DNA of 64,000 bases from NCBI GenBank assembly GCA_021292105.1, contig CM037870.1, positions 31,367,905 through 31,431,904 of the forward strand. The letters are read 5' to 3'. Below the pieces are notes generated by a model. It made no database searches, was not told where the DNA came from, and worked only from the letters and a program-made list of their open reading frames with translations. The position numbers and the translations under genes were made by a program. Source of the DNA: Anadara kagoshimensis (taxonomy: Eukaryota; Mollusca; Bivalvia; Arcoida; Arcidae). This document shows positions 24,601-37,400 of this stretch, one piece after another. Each line of letters opens with the position of its first letter. Position 1 is the stretch's first letter.

Positions 24601-27600
24601 TACAGAAAAACCTGTTACATATATTAAATGGCTAGACATCTACTTTCTAAATCTCAAATTTGAACTAAATCGGTCCAAAAATAAACATGTAATGACCATT
24701 TATAGGTTTTTGCTATTTATAGCAATGGCGGCCATCTTGGATGCCGCAGGAATATAATTTGTAAAAACTTTAATCTACTCCACCTAGGGACTTTCCACAC
24801 CAAATTTGGTTCCAATTGGCCAAGTGGTTTCAGAGGAGAAGATTAAAGTTTATGCACGGACGCACGCACGCACGCACACACGCTTCACCATGGCATAAGC
24901 TCAGCTGGCTATAGCCAGTTGAGCTAAAAAAATTAATTGTGGTGTGGTAAATGTACAATGTGTAATTAATATATTTACAATATGACTGTACCTGTCTTCG
25001 ATGAAACATGAGGAAGCAATTGTATTTCAATTCCCATTGAAAGACAATAGGGGTCATGACCTTTGATGCATAGTAGATCCAGAAAGCACATGTCATACCA
25101 CGTGGATTAGTTTACATACAGTATATTACTTGCAGTATTATTCTACTTAAAAAATTGCAATTTTAATCTTAACATGGAGTCGATCAAACTGTCAATCAAT
25201 TGTTAATATTGTAATGAAAGATAGTGTGGCGTGTGCCAAATTCAAAATGAAGGGCTTTGCCCTTCATCGAATTTGGCACGCACCACACTATCTTTCATTA
25301 CCCCTTGAAATACCATGATCAGAATGTCATTTCTTTAGTAGATTCCAAAGATCTGCAAATTTTCAAATGAAATAATCACAGCCCTAGTTAAATAAAACAA
25401 GAGGCACAATAGGGCTCTTAATGCTCAAGTGGCATTTTATTTGCATTTCAATTTCAAAAGCCATGTCAGAAAAATATGCATGATATTTCTGATTCTGCAT
25501 TAACTGAAGGAACTTTCACACCACACATCATCTGTCAAATCTGTCCAATTATTTTAGAAGAGAATATTTGCATAGACTTGGCTAAAATGCATACTGGATT
25601 AATAGTACATAGTATCTGATTATGGTTGCTTCATAAACAAACCATATTTCATAATTAGAACTTGATGTTAATGTTTAAAATTGAAAAAACAACACACAAA
25701 TGGACATTAGCAGTCATTGGGACACATTTTCTTGGTATCTTTCTGCTTTTATTGTATGCTATCTATAAATAACTGTATCGTGAGACTCATATTACAACAT
25801 ATATTATACTGTGAATGGTTTTATTTTCGTGGGGCCCAATTTTCGTGGAATCGGTAAAAAATAACATTTCGTTGGGATGTAAATTCGTGGTTTTACTGAA
25901 ATGTCAAAAACTAGTTTCTCCTTTGAACATTGATAACGGGTAGAAAGTGATGATTTGTTTGTTAATCGGCAGTTATAGGATGAGTAATTAGGGATTACCA
26001 AAGCCATAGACCGTGACAGATCTAGAGACGCGGATTAATGACAAGTCTATGGTAGACGTTAATTACCTGTGATTAGTATATCAGTAACAATTGACTTCAT
26101 ACACGACGTGGTACCTGGCCTGAGTAAATCTACCTGTTACATTAGATAATTAAGCGGCAATTAATTCAGATTTATAAGTTCACTCATATCACATCAATCA
26201 GAATGTGGTTCATGATCCCTTTAAGCAAAATAGTATTTTTTTTCTTTGATATCGACAACTTTTTAAAAATTCTAATTATTGACCTCTGATGACCCAATCA
26301 GCTGTTGACGAGAGTAACAATGGCGGCTCTTACCGATACTGTATAATGTCGAAAGAAGGTGCGGTTTTCACAAGACAAACAGTTGATTTAGTTATATTAA
26401 ATTTAATGGAGGTTAGTTGATAGATTGTTGAAATGTTTATTTAGTTAATCGAATTTCAATTTAAATGAGACAGGCCATAATTGATGATGAAAGCTACGGC
26501 TAGAAACCTGTGTCCCTATTCGTCCCGACCAGTTCCCAATTAAAAATAAACTTTTTTTAAATATAAATATTTATTTTATTAAACATAATATATTTACTTA
26601 AATAATTTTCACAATTAGATTAAGACATCCAAACATCTTCACCTCCCAAAAAGTTTTATTGGTGTGAAAATGTGAGTTACGCTAGTTGTAATTAAATACG
26701 GTACATGTCAATTACCTGTGGATAATATTTCGTGGTGGTCGTAAATTCGTGGTTCAGACTGTCCACGAATACCACGAAAATTGAGCTCCAACGAAAATTA
26801 ATGATTTCACAGTAATGGGAGAGCCTATAAAGTATTGTGTGTCAAGTTTGACCTGGCTGTTTGACCTTTAATTTGAATATTCATCCAGAGATACCCAGTT
26901 TAGAGCTATATAAAGCTGATATATAAGTATAGATGATAGTAATACTGGGTACCAGGTGGTTATGTTAAATAACCATGCTGTCTTACCTAAATCACAAAGT
27001 CTACTAGCCCAATCTAATATTGAAATTAAAGGTCAAATGGCCAGGTCAAACTTGACACACCATACTACTGTTTTTCCAATGTTATTACATACCTTGGTTA
27101 AATAGCTGACTATTTCATGGTATTTCTCAACAGTTAAATTTCCCACATTATGAGGTGGAATTTTCTCTAAATCTTCATAACTGACTCCGCTTCTTCTGGA
27201 TTTGCTACAAAATACAAATTAAATTAACATTACTTTGAACATAATTTAACTCTCAAAAATTCATTTTGATACTCATTAGTAGCCTGTTGTAGGTTGGGTC
27301 AGTGGGGGACCCAGAAAAGGTGGGGAGGGGTTTCCAGAGGTCAGAAACTTCGTTGCAATGTGACAAGTAAAATTGTATGCATTTTGTCAATCAGTATACA
27401 CATCAAAGAGGACTAATACTATTAACTGCTCATAAAAATACCCAGTTGAAAAATGTTACAAGACCATGTATTAAATGTCAAGAGAGTTTCTGCTATTGTT
27501 GGATCCATGATACATGTTTTAGTTGAAAACTTGCCCTCAATGAGTATATATTAGAACATTAACAGAAAACAGTTATTTTTATACAAAAAATCCAGGGTAT

Positions 27601-28413
27601 CAGAATTATTCAAAATTGGCCAAAGTTGTGCATTTAAAAAAACCTGATGCTCATTTTTTTGAAGTGCTCAAATTATCTAGCAATTTCGCTCTCTCTCTCT
27701 CACATACCACTGTGGTAGCTCAGTTGGTAGAGTGCTTACTCCATAAGTGGGAGGTCATGGGTTCAAACCCCTATCGGGTCTCCCAAGACTTGAAAGTGGG
27801 TAGTACCTGTTCTTTCGCATTACTCTGCATTACAAAATGAAAGACATGGTTCTTTCAGATGGTAACTTTTAAAATAAACAAGGTCCCATGTTATGGTAGC
27901 GTGACACAATAAAGAACCCTGCTATATAACGCCATCAGTGCAACACACAAGCAAAATTTCTGCACTTCGCCTATGGCTGACCATGTCTCAATATAAGTAA
28001 AATATTCTTGACTGGGACATTAAACCACTACTCAACTCTTTCATACAAATACAATGACTCATAAACATAAACAACTACATTTCACATTTTTATAATGGCA
28101 AACAACCACTAATTTGTTTTTTATTCTGAAAAGCTTTGGAGTTTTTTAAATGTGATAGCCATGATAACATGAATAGGAAGGTGGGCGTTGAATCAACCTG
28201 GGGGTTAAATGTCTTGTGGACAAATTGGAAAAGGTGGGGGAATTGTATAAGGGCAAACTGACATATGCGCAAATCATATATTGACATTGTCTGGTTGGCT
28301 CTGTATCTGGATTATGGACAAATATGATTTGTACTTTAATATGCAACATTTTGGGTCTGTGTGTTTATTAAAACTCAAAAATTCACCATATATACTCTTA
28401 AGTATGAGTAAAA

Positions 28414-28485
<72 letters not shown>

Positions 28486-31400
28486 GAGTTTTACGTCACA
28501 GTCAGAAATATTTCATGTCACCAGCTATAGGTGAAATGTCAGAAATTTTTACCTTTGCAGTGCGCTTAGGGCAATGTTCATAACGTGCCACACCTGCCGT
28601 GACACTGGGAATTGGTTTTTAATGTCTCATTCGAAGGACTCTGTGCTACTGCTCACTTAGTATACCCCCACTTTTAACATAAGTTAGAATACAAACAAAA
28701 TGTAAAGTAGACGTCTGGCAGACTTGCAATCAGTACTTGCTGCTTTTGACATCATACTGAACTTGTGTAAAAATTTCAAATAGCTGTGATTAGTAGTTGC
28801 TGAGAAAACAGTTATGAATTTTTTTTGTTTCTGATGAACCAAAGACAATTTTTTTTTCTTAATATTTTCAACATTTTCCTCCTGACAGGCATGAAATATA
28901 ATACCGTACTTCAGGGAATGTTTTAATTCACAGATGTGATACAAATAAGTCACTAACTTAGAGGATTAGCCTTCTCAAATACAACTGATATAATTTTTAT
29001 AAATTTACATAAGTATTATCATACAAACACATTAAACATTCTATATACAGATTTTACAGAGATTTTGAGTTTAGTTGGGTAATGGTGTTTAACGTCCCAG
29101 TCAAGAATATTTCACTCATATCAAGACGTGGCCAGCTATAGGCAAAGGTGCATAAATTTTCCCTGTGCGTTGTGCTGATGACATCATATATTACAGCAGG
29201 GTTCTTTATCGTGCCATGCCTTCCGTGACATGGGACCTCATTTATTATATGTTCCCATATGAAAGAACAGTTACTTTCATTTCATAATACCAAGTGCTTG
29301 GCAACAGAACAGGCACTACCCACTTTCAAGTCTTGGGTCAGACCTGGTCAGGGATCAAACCCATGACCTTCCAATTATGGAGCAAGCACTTTACAAACTG
29401 AGCTACTGCAGTGGTTAGAGTATCAGGAGAAACCGTTGACAGAGTTATTGTCCTTTGTTTATTTGAGTGAAGTACTGGTACTGGCTATTTCTGACAGTGC
29501 TCTAACAACTTTATTTCTCAGCAGAATTTAATCAAACTTGATACAAAGGTTTATTATCCTAATATCTGGGACTAATGCAGAGTGCTTGGTGAAAGAACAG
29601 TTACTATCCACTTTCAAGTCTTGGGTCAGACCCAATTGGGGTCCGAACCCATGACCTGCCACTTATGGAATGAGCACTCTACCAACTGAGCTACTACAGT
29701 GGTACTATATTTGCTATAGACAGGTGGTCTTTATATAGATGTGTACTCTATTTCAGATTCTACTTTAAGTACTTTTGAAATGCTACACGTGGAAAGACCA
29801 TGGGATAAGGTTATAGACATTTTAAGTGATTATTTAACACTTAATAAAGACTTATACAATGTGTTAATGACGATAACAGTCATAATGCATAGTCATCTGT
29901 AGGAAATGGCATTAATTAAAACTTCCAAACCTGCTGTGAAATGTGGCTCATAAGGTATTAACTTTGCTTCTAATATATTACGCCTACTTCTAACTTAGTG
30001 GAAAAAAACCAGGAAAAACAAATCATCACCTTTGTACTTTCAAACTATGAAGTCTTCCTGCAAAACATCCCCCTTGGTGTTGAATTTAAAGTATTAAGGT
30101 TAAAAGGACAAGAGGGCTTATATTGCTCATGTGGCTACAAGGAAGTGATAGTCTATATTCTTCTTTTATAATTTGCTATTCACTGCTAAGCACTGCTGCT
30201 AACTTAGTATACACCCACTGTTAACTTCAACCATTGACCAGCAGAATTTAATCAAACTTAATACAAATGTTTATTATCCTAATATCTGGGACTAATGCAG
30301 AGTGCTTGGTGAAAGAACAGTTACTACCCACTTTCAAGTCTTGAGTCAGACCCAATTGGGGTCCGAACCCATGACCTGCCACTTATGGCATGAGCACTCT
30401 ACCAACTGAGCTACTACAGTGGTACTATATTTGCTATAGACAGGTGGTCTTTATATAGATGTGTACTCTATTTCAAATTCTACTTAAAGTACTTTTGAAA
30501 TGCTACACGTGGAAAGACCATGGGATAAGGTTATAGACATTTTAAGTGATTATTTAACACTTAATAAAGACTTATACAATGTGTTAATGACGATAGCAGT
30601 CATAATGCACAGTCATCTGTAGGAAATAGCATTAATTAAAACTTCCAAACCTGCTGTGAAATGTGACTCATAAGGTATTAACTTTGCTTCTAATATATTA
30701 CGCCTACTTGTAACTTAGCGAAAAAAACAGGAAAGCAAATCATCACCTTTGTACTTTCAAACTATGAAGTCTTCCTGCAAAACATCCCCCTTGGTGTTGA
30801 ATTTGAAGTATTAGGGTTACAAGGACAAGAGGGCTTATATTGCTCATGTGGCTAAAAGGAAGTGGTAGTCTATATTCTTCTTTTATAATTTGCTATTCAC
30901 TGCTCAGCACTGCTGCTCACTTAGTATACACCTACTGTTAACTTCAACCATTGACCATAAATGTTGAAAAACAAACTAAGTTTAACTTAGTAAACAGGAA
31001 GTAGATGTCTGGAAGACTTGAAATCGGTACTTGTGTCAAGGGACCTCATACTGAACTTGTATACAAAATTTCAAGAGGCTGTGTTCAGTAAATTCTGAGA
31101 AAACTGTTACAAAGATTTTTGTTTAAGAAAGAGGTAAAGCAGTATACCCCCCCCCTTCTTCTAAGTGGTGGTATAAAAATACCTTATTATATATGTTAAA
31201 AGGCTATACATGTACAGTCAAACCTGTCTATAAAGACCACTTGGGGAAATCATCATCATCATCATCATCACCACCACCGCCACCAACAACAGCATCAGTA
31301 GCAGTAGCATGGGCGACTCAGATGTGTTACAGCATGTCATAATTAGATTAAGAGATTAGTAAACTGGGTATATCATGTACTGTCTAATGAAATTAGTTAT

Positions 31401-34400
31401 CAATCACGAGTAGCACTCAACATTCTATGTTTAATTTTGCTCTATAAACACTTTTGACAAAATTTGTAGCATGGCTTCAACTCGTGTTTTGTATAATATG
31501 ACTGAGGACTTACCAATCTGACAAAAATTGTATTTGAGCCAAAAAAAATTTCATTTTCATTAAATGCACACCTTTGAGCATCAGGGTTTATTTACAAAGA
31601 ATATTATAGGATTTGGTTGGGACTGACAAATGACTTTGAATTATCCTAGGTATTGTATAAGAAACATTAGCGGCAGGAAACTTTTTCAGATTTTATCTTC
31701 TTAACTATTTCACAGCAAGAAATTTCCACGGTTCTGGATGTAGAAAAGGTGTACCAAAGGGGATAAAAATTTCATCGGGAAGATATATTTGCGGTACAAG
31801 AACCACTGAGATAATCACTAATATTTCTTCCCCGCTAACATTTCTTCTTACAAAGTATCAAGGTATCAATGTATCTGAATCGAAAATTGACTGTAGTTTA
31901 TCATAGTCATTAAACTGACAATTTTAATTTGAGTAGACTGAAATGACCAAAAACCACCACATTTGCTAGATAACAGACAGCCGGAAGCACTAAAAACAAG
32001 GGGAAGTAACTCTCATTGCAGAAAAAGAGAGTTTTGTAGTTTTTATAATCAAACCTACGTTTTTTCTGACATCAGATACCGTCGTTTTCCTTTAGACACC
32101 ATCACGGCTACAACCTCCCAGGCTTTCTCCGACACTGGTTTACCTTGACCTTTATACCCTAGTATATTATGACAATTCTGAAAAAGGTCATTCCATTTTC
32201 TTTCAGCTTTTACAGAAAACTTTCCATAATACCTAAAATTAATATAATATATGTATATGTATGACAATAAGTTACTGTCTGTGTCGCTGCATTTGTGACA
32301 GTATATTTAGCATATGAATCACAGAATATTCAAATAGAGGGGATTATTTTCACAGGGTGAAATGTGGCTTTTCGTATGGGTTTAATTTTTGCATAACCAA
32401 TTAAAACCACAGCGCAAGCCAAAAACAAACTGGCATGGAAAATTGAAGCAGAACTTAAAGAACTGAACCTGAAATGGGGAGAGGCAGAGGCCGAAGTCAA
32501 AGAATAGAGCTGAGTGGTAGACCTTATGCTCCACCAGAAGCAAAGAAGGTGGGAGGGAGGGAGGTAGGTAGGTAGGTATGGTTATTTTGACTGTTGCCAA
32601 GGACATGTAGATGGTTTTTTTAGTTACAAATATACTTTTATAGTAGCTCATTAGCTCAAAATCCTGGTACCAAAATTAAGATTTTCGATTGGAGCACTAA
32701 GGAGGCAAACATAGTTGAGTTGAGATGAGTAATGGTGTTTAATGTCCCAGTCAAGAATATTTCACTTATATTGAGATGTCGCCAGCTATAGACGAAGGTG
32801 CAAAAAATTTGCCTGTGTGTTGCGCTGATGGCATTATACAGCAGGGTTCTTTAGCGTGCAAAGCCCACCATGACATGGGACCTCGTTATTTTAAGTTCCC
32901 ATCTGAAAGAACTGTGACTTTCATTCTGTAATGCCTAGAGCTTTATTGAAAGAACAGGCACTACCCACTTTCATGTCTTGGGTCAGACCAGGTCGGGTTT
33001 GAACCCATGACCTCCCTCTTACAGAGCGAGGACTCTATCAACTGAGCTACTGCAGTGGTATGGCATACATAGTGACAGACAATTTGAATAAAGGAACTAA
33101 TTAATTAAGTATGTTATTAATTGTTAAAGTTCTTTTGTAATTAGCACATTGTCATATGATCCACAGGGGACCTTTACGATGAAAGACGTCACAAATAAAT
33201 TAATTAATAGAAGGCAGTTATTTTGATATTCCAGTCTTGAAACCAAAAATATGGAGAAAACATGGGAGATAAAAAAAAATTAGTTTTACAAAATAAATCT
33301 ACATTAAATATCTAAGCTCTTTTTAACATTCCATGAATATGAATTTTCATTCGTTTATAAACTAAACTCTTTTTGTTCTAAATTAAAAAAAAAAAAAAAA
33401 CACAAAAAACCCACGCCTTATACAAAATGGCTTCATGGTCAATTTGATTAGAAAAACAACAAAATGTGTCAAATATTTCTTATATTAATGTCAACATATT
33501 CCTGCTGTAAATGCCATCAGCACAATGCACAGGCAAAATTTCTGCACCTTTGCCTATAGATAGCGACGTCTCAATATAAGTGAAATATTCTTGATTGGGA
33601 CACTAAACACTGTTACTCAACTTAACCCAACTCCTGTGAGAATACATCCTTAAGTGCTGTTCATTATTGTAAAATATTTACAATACCTATTGAATTCCTA
33701 AGATGAACTCATTGTAGAAAATTTGGGACATTCGGCAATGACCCAAGCTTTTTCACATACATTGTGTGTATGAATACACCTATGCACAACCCAGTCCAAT
33801 AAAACATTGCACATTGATGTTTCAAATACCCTGTCATCTATTCAATCGGGATTTTTAACAAATTCAACATTTAACAGTTGTAATTTGACAGTTAATATGA
33901 ATTTGTAACTTTGTTTGTCAATTCAAATAAAATTTTATGAAATTTTCTTTTGTTTAAGCATACCATTTTCTAAGCCACCTATTACGTCACATCATCAATG
34001 AGTGGGCGGGAATTATCTTGATTGACATATTGGCTGTTCCCAAAATGTTTACATTGCCGACAGATACAGTATTTACCGGTTTTTCTTTCTTATTTGTATG
34101 ACACAATCAAGAAGTTTGTAAAAAGAATTTTAGGAAAAATATTGTAAATATAAGAATTGACTTTCCTTTTATTCTGGGACATCAAGTGATGACCCAGATT
34201 TTAAAACTAGCAAATCTAATAAACTGCGAAGCTAGATTTGCTAGTTTTAAAATCTGGGTCATCACTTGATGTCCTGAAATAAAAAGAAAGTCAATTCTCA
34301 ACTAAAATTATAAGCACAATTAGCATAATTAGCACATTAGCTCCAGGAGACCTATAAAATGACTCATATACATCACGAAAACACAACTATTTAAGAAGAT

Positions 34401-37400
34401 TTTTAAGTGCTAAAGTTCTTTGATAATTAGCACGTTGCCATAATTGTATCCTTAGTTACTGCCATGTGCTAATTTATAAGGTTAATATTGAGAGTTTAAT
34501 TACTAAGCATACCTTAAATACACGTGCATACACAAGTATAGACAAACAACGTTGACCTGTCCACTAAGAATATTCATATAGAAGGATCCACCCAATAAAT
34601 GGGTAGTAGTAGGATTCACTGTTAATAATAGTACTCAAAAAAAAAAAAAAAAAAAAAAAAAAATGTGATTTCTAAACATAAATGCACTTGTCCACAATAA
34701 TTATTTAAATTAAGGGTCAAGTGGACAGGTCAAAGTTGTTTACCTATATACAAATACTCCACAAAATTGAGTGTATATAAATTTTAATTTTGACAGATAT
34801 TTGTGATCAGGAGGTCAATGGTCATATTTTATTCTATAGACTGATTGATTGATTGAATGGTGTTTCATATGCAAGTCAAGAATATTTCATTATATCGAGG
34901 CCTCACCAGGTAAAGTGAGAGAAATTTGACATTTAAAGTGCGCTTAGGGCAATGTGCAAAAATGGTTCTTTAATAGTCATAACACGGGCAACAGTTTTTA
35001 AGGTCTTTAAAGAAGGGGCCATGATTTTCATTTCTAAATGCCAAGTGCTTTACGAAAAAGAAGTCATTACCTATTTTCAAGTCTTGGTCAGACCCCAGTC
35101 AGGACTCAAACCCACAACCCCCTACATATGAAGTGAGATACTCTACCTAATGAGTTACTGTAGTGGTTTATTTTATCGAAATTAATTGTCTGTGACAGTG
35201 AATTTTGTAAATTAATTCAAAGAAAATTCAAGAGCTGTCACTGGAATGAAGTTTGGTATGTATTGGGTGATCATCTTTTATGAAAGGTCAAGCAGACAGG
35301 TCAATGTTGTTTGCCCATTCAGGTAGCCTCACATGCATGGGATGTGATAAAATTCTACCGAGTCAGACATAAACACAAGCATAAAGGAAGGTAATGCAAA
35401 TAAAAGAAAACAGAGTTTTATTTACTTTGACGACACAATGGCTGTCCGGGATGATTTTTTTTCTGTCACGCTGGTACTTGTTGAACATTTGTGAAATGTG
35501 CCATTAATCTTCAATCCTTCATTCCAAGATCCACTAAATATTCCCTCTATCTGGTCACCTGTTGGCATGGTCAGTAATCCCTTTAAAAAATTAAATTATA
35601 ACTGAAATGGATGTCATTTTCAAAAGTATCCCCCAAATGAACCCCAACGTGGAAATCTTCAAGCAAGTGCATGATCAAAATTATAAGGAATAGACAATCT
35701 ACTCCACCCAAAGATCATTTGTGTGAGACTGTTTCATGGGAAACTAAAAACCTTAAGTCAATATTTTTTTGGTCAATCCTGGATTTCCTGGAGAGGTAAA
35801 TGTTTGTTTGTTAGCACCTGTAGACATTCTAAAGATGTCCACCCTCTACATTTTCAAACCATAGAAAGTGGGGAGATCAAATGATAAAATGGTGACAACA
35901 AACAAATTATGAATTCACTGTTTCTAATCTTCTGGAGAAATTCTTTCCTTTTTTTTTTGGTCCTCAAGAAAATTTCTGGAGAGCTCCAAGTTTGTTTCTT
36001 TTCTGTTGCAGAGATATACTGGACAGAAGACTAGTAGAATTTATTATGAGTATCCATATAGGTTTGGGAAATCTCACCTGAGGTGTTGAATATTTCAGTC
36101 GGAAAGGCTTGCAGAGTATCTGACAGAAATATTCAACCCCGAGGGTGGAATTCCCTATCCTACATGGATAAACTCATAATTGATTCTTTTTCTTCCATTT
36201 TAATGACAATTTATGGTTTTAAATATAAGAAACATCAAAATAGACACCATTTTTGTAAATCTAAGTTTATTATTTAACATTGTACATAAAATAAATATGA
36301 CCATCCGATAAACATGATAAAATTAATTAAATGTGCCTGAATTTGGTTTATACAGAATGTATAAACTAGAAAATAAAGTTATTTATTCTAATTTCCCAAA
36401 ATAAAATTTTGAAACGCAATGGAAATTTCTAAATTTTTGAGATCCAGGTTTTGAGATCCAGGTTTTATTTTACCGCAAGACAACGTCATGTTTGCACATG
36501 TAGGTGATGATACGCATGTGGAGGTAAAGACAGAAATTTCTTAAAGCGGAAATCTTTATCTCAAACAAAGGAAGAAGGAAGACAAACAAACAATTATCCA
36601 TCAATCCTGAAGAACAATTTGCTCCATGAGATGTCTCCAGCACTGTTTTTAAGACAATACAGAAAGAAGTTCTAGACATATCTAGGATTAAATATACAAA
36701 TGTGCCAAAGGTGTAGTCATATTAGCAATCTTGAAGAATAATGGAAGACAAACAAACAATTATTTATCAATCCTGCAGAACAATTTGCTCAATGAGAGGT
36801 CTCCAACACTGCTTGTTTGAAGACAATGCAAAAAGAAGTTCTAGACATATCTAGGATCAAACATACAAATGTGCTAAATGTGTGGTTATTTTTTCAATCT
36901 TGAAGAATAAAATATATATTGGGAAAATTCAATATATTAATATATCTTTTTTTTTAAATGCAAGATAAAATTAGCACTTGGTGGTATTTGGTGACACTTT
37001 TGTCAGAGTTTGCTAATGTGATTATCGGGTAACATTTTTAACTTTGACAACTGCTGAAGCAAGTGACACACTGACAGGTGTCATGTACTAAGCAAATTAA
37101 GACAGTTAAATAATAGGTCATGTATCGAGTATAATAAGGCAAGTTAAATAATAGGTCATTTATTGAGTATAAGTGATAGGCCATTAATAGGGTAACAGGT
37201 CATTTATTGAGTATAATGAGGTCAGATAAATGACTGGTCATATACCAAATACATACATATTATATACACAGTGTGTATGTACAACCCTCAGTTTCAGGTC
37301 GAGTCCTTTTTTCGTGGCCATATCACTACAAGTCGCGATAAGTAGTGATACAGCTACGAAAAAAGGACGAGACCTAATACGAAGGGTTGTACATACACAC

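Noticed and set aside
26310..26345. Promoter and start codon of a new gene (aacaatggcggctcttaccg)
   Set aside because: The frame stops after eight codons and no downstream exon is visible; left only as a remark under the surrounding element.
27711..27785. Possible tRNA gene
   Set aside because: A and B boxes are present but acceptor-stem pairing and discriminator are not evident, and the body continues into a SINE shared by many copies. The same applies to 47568-47640.
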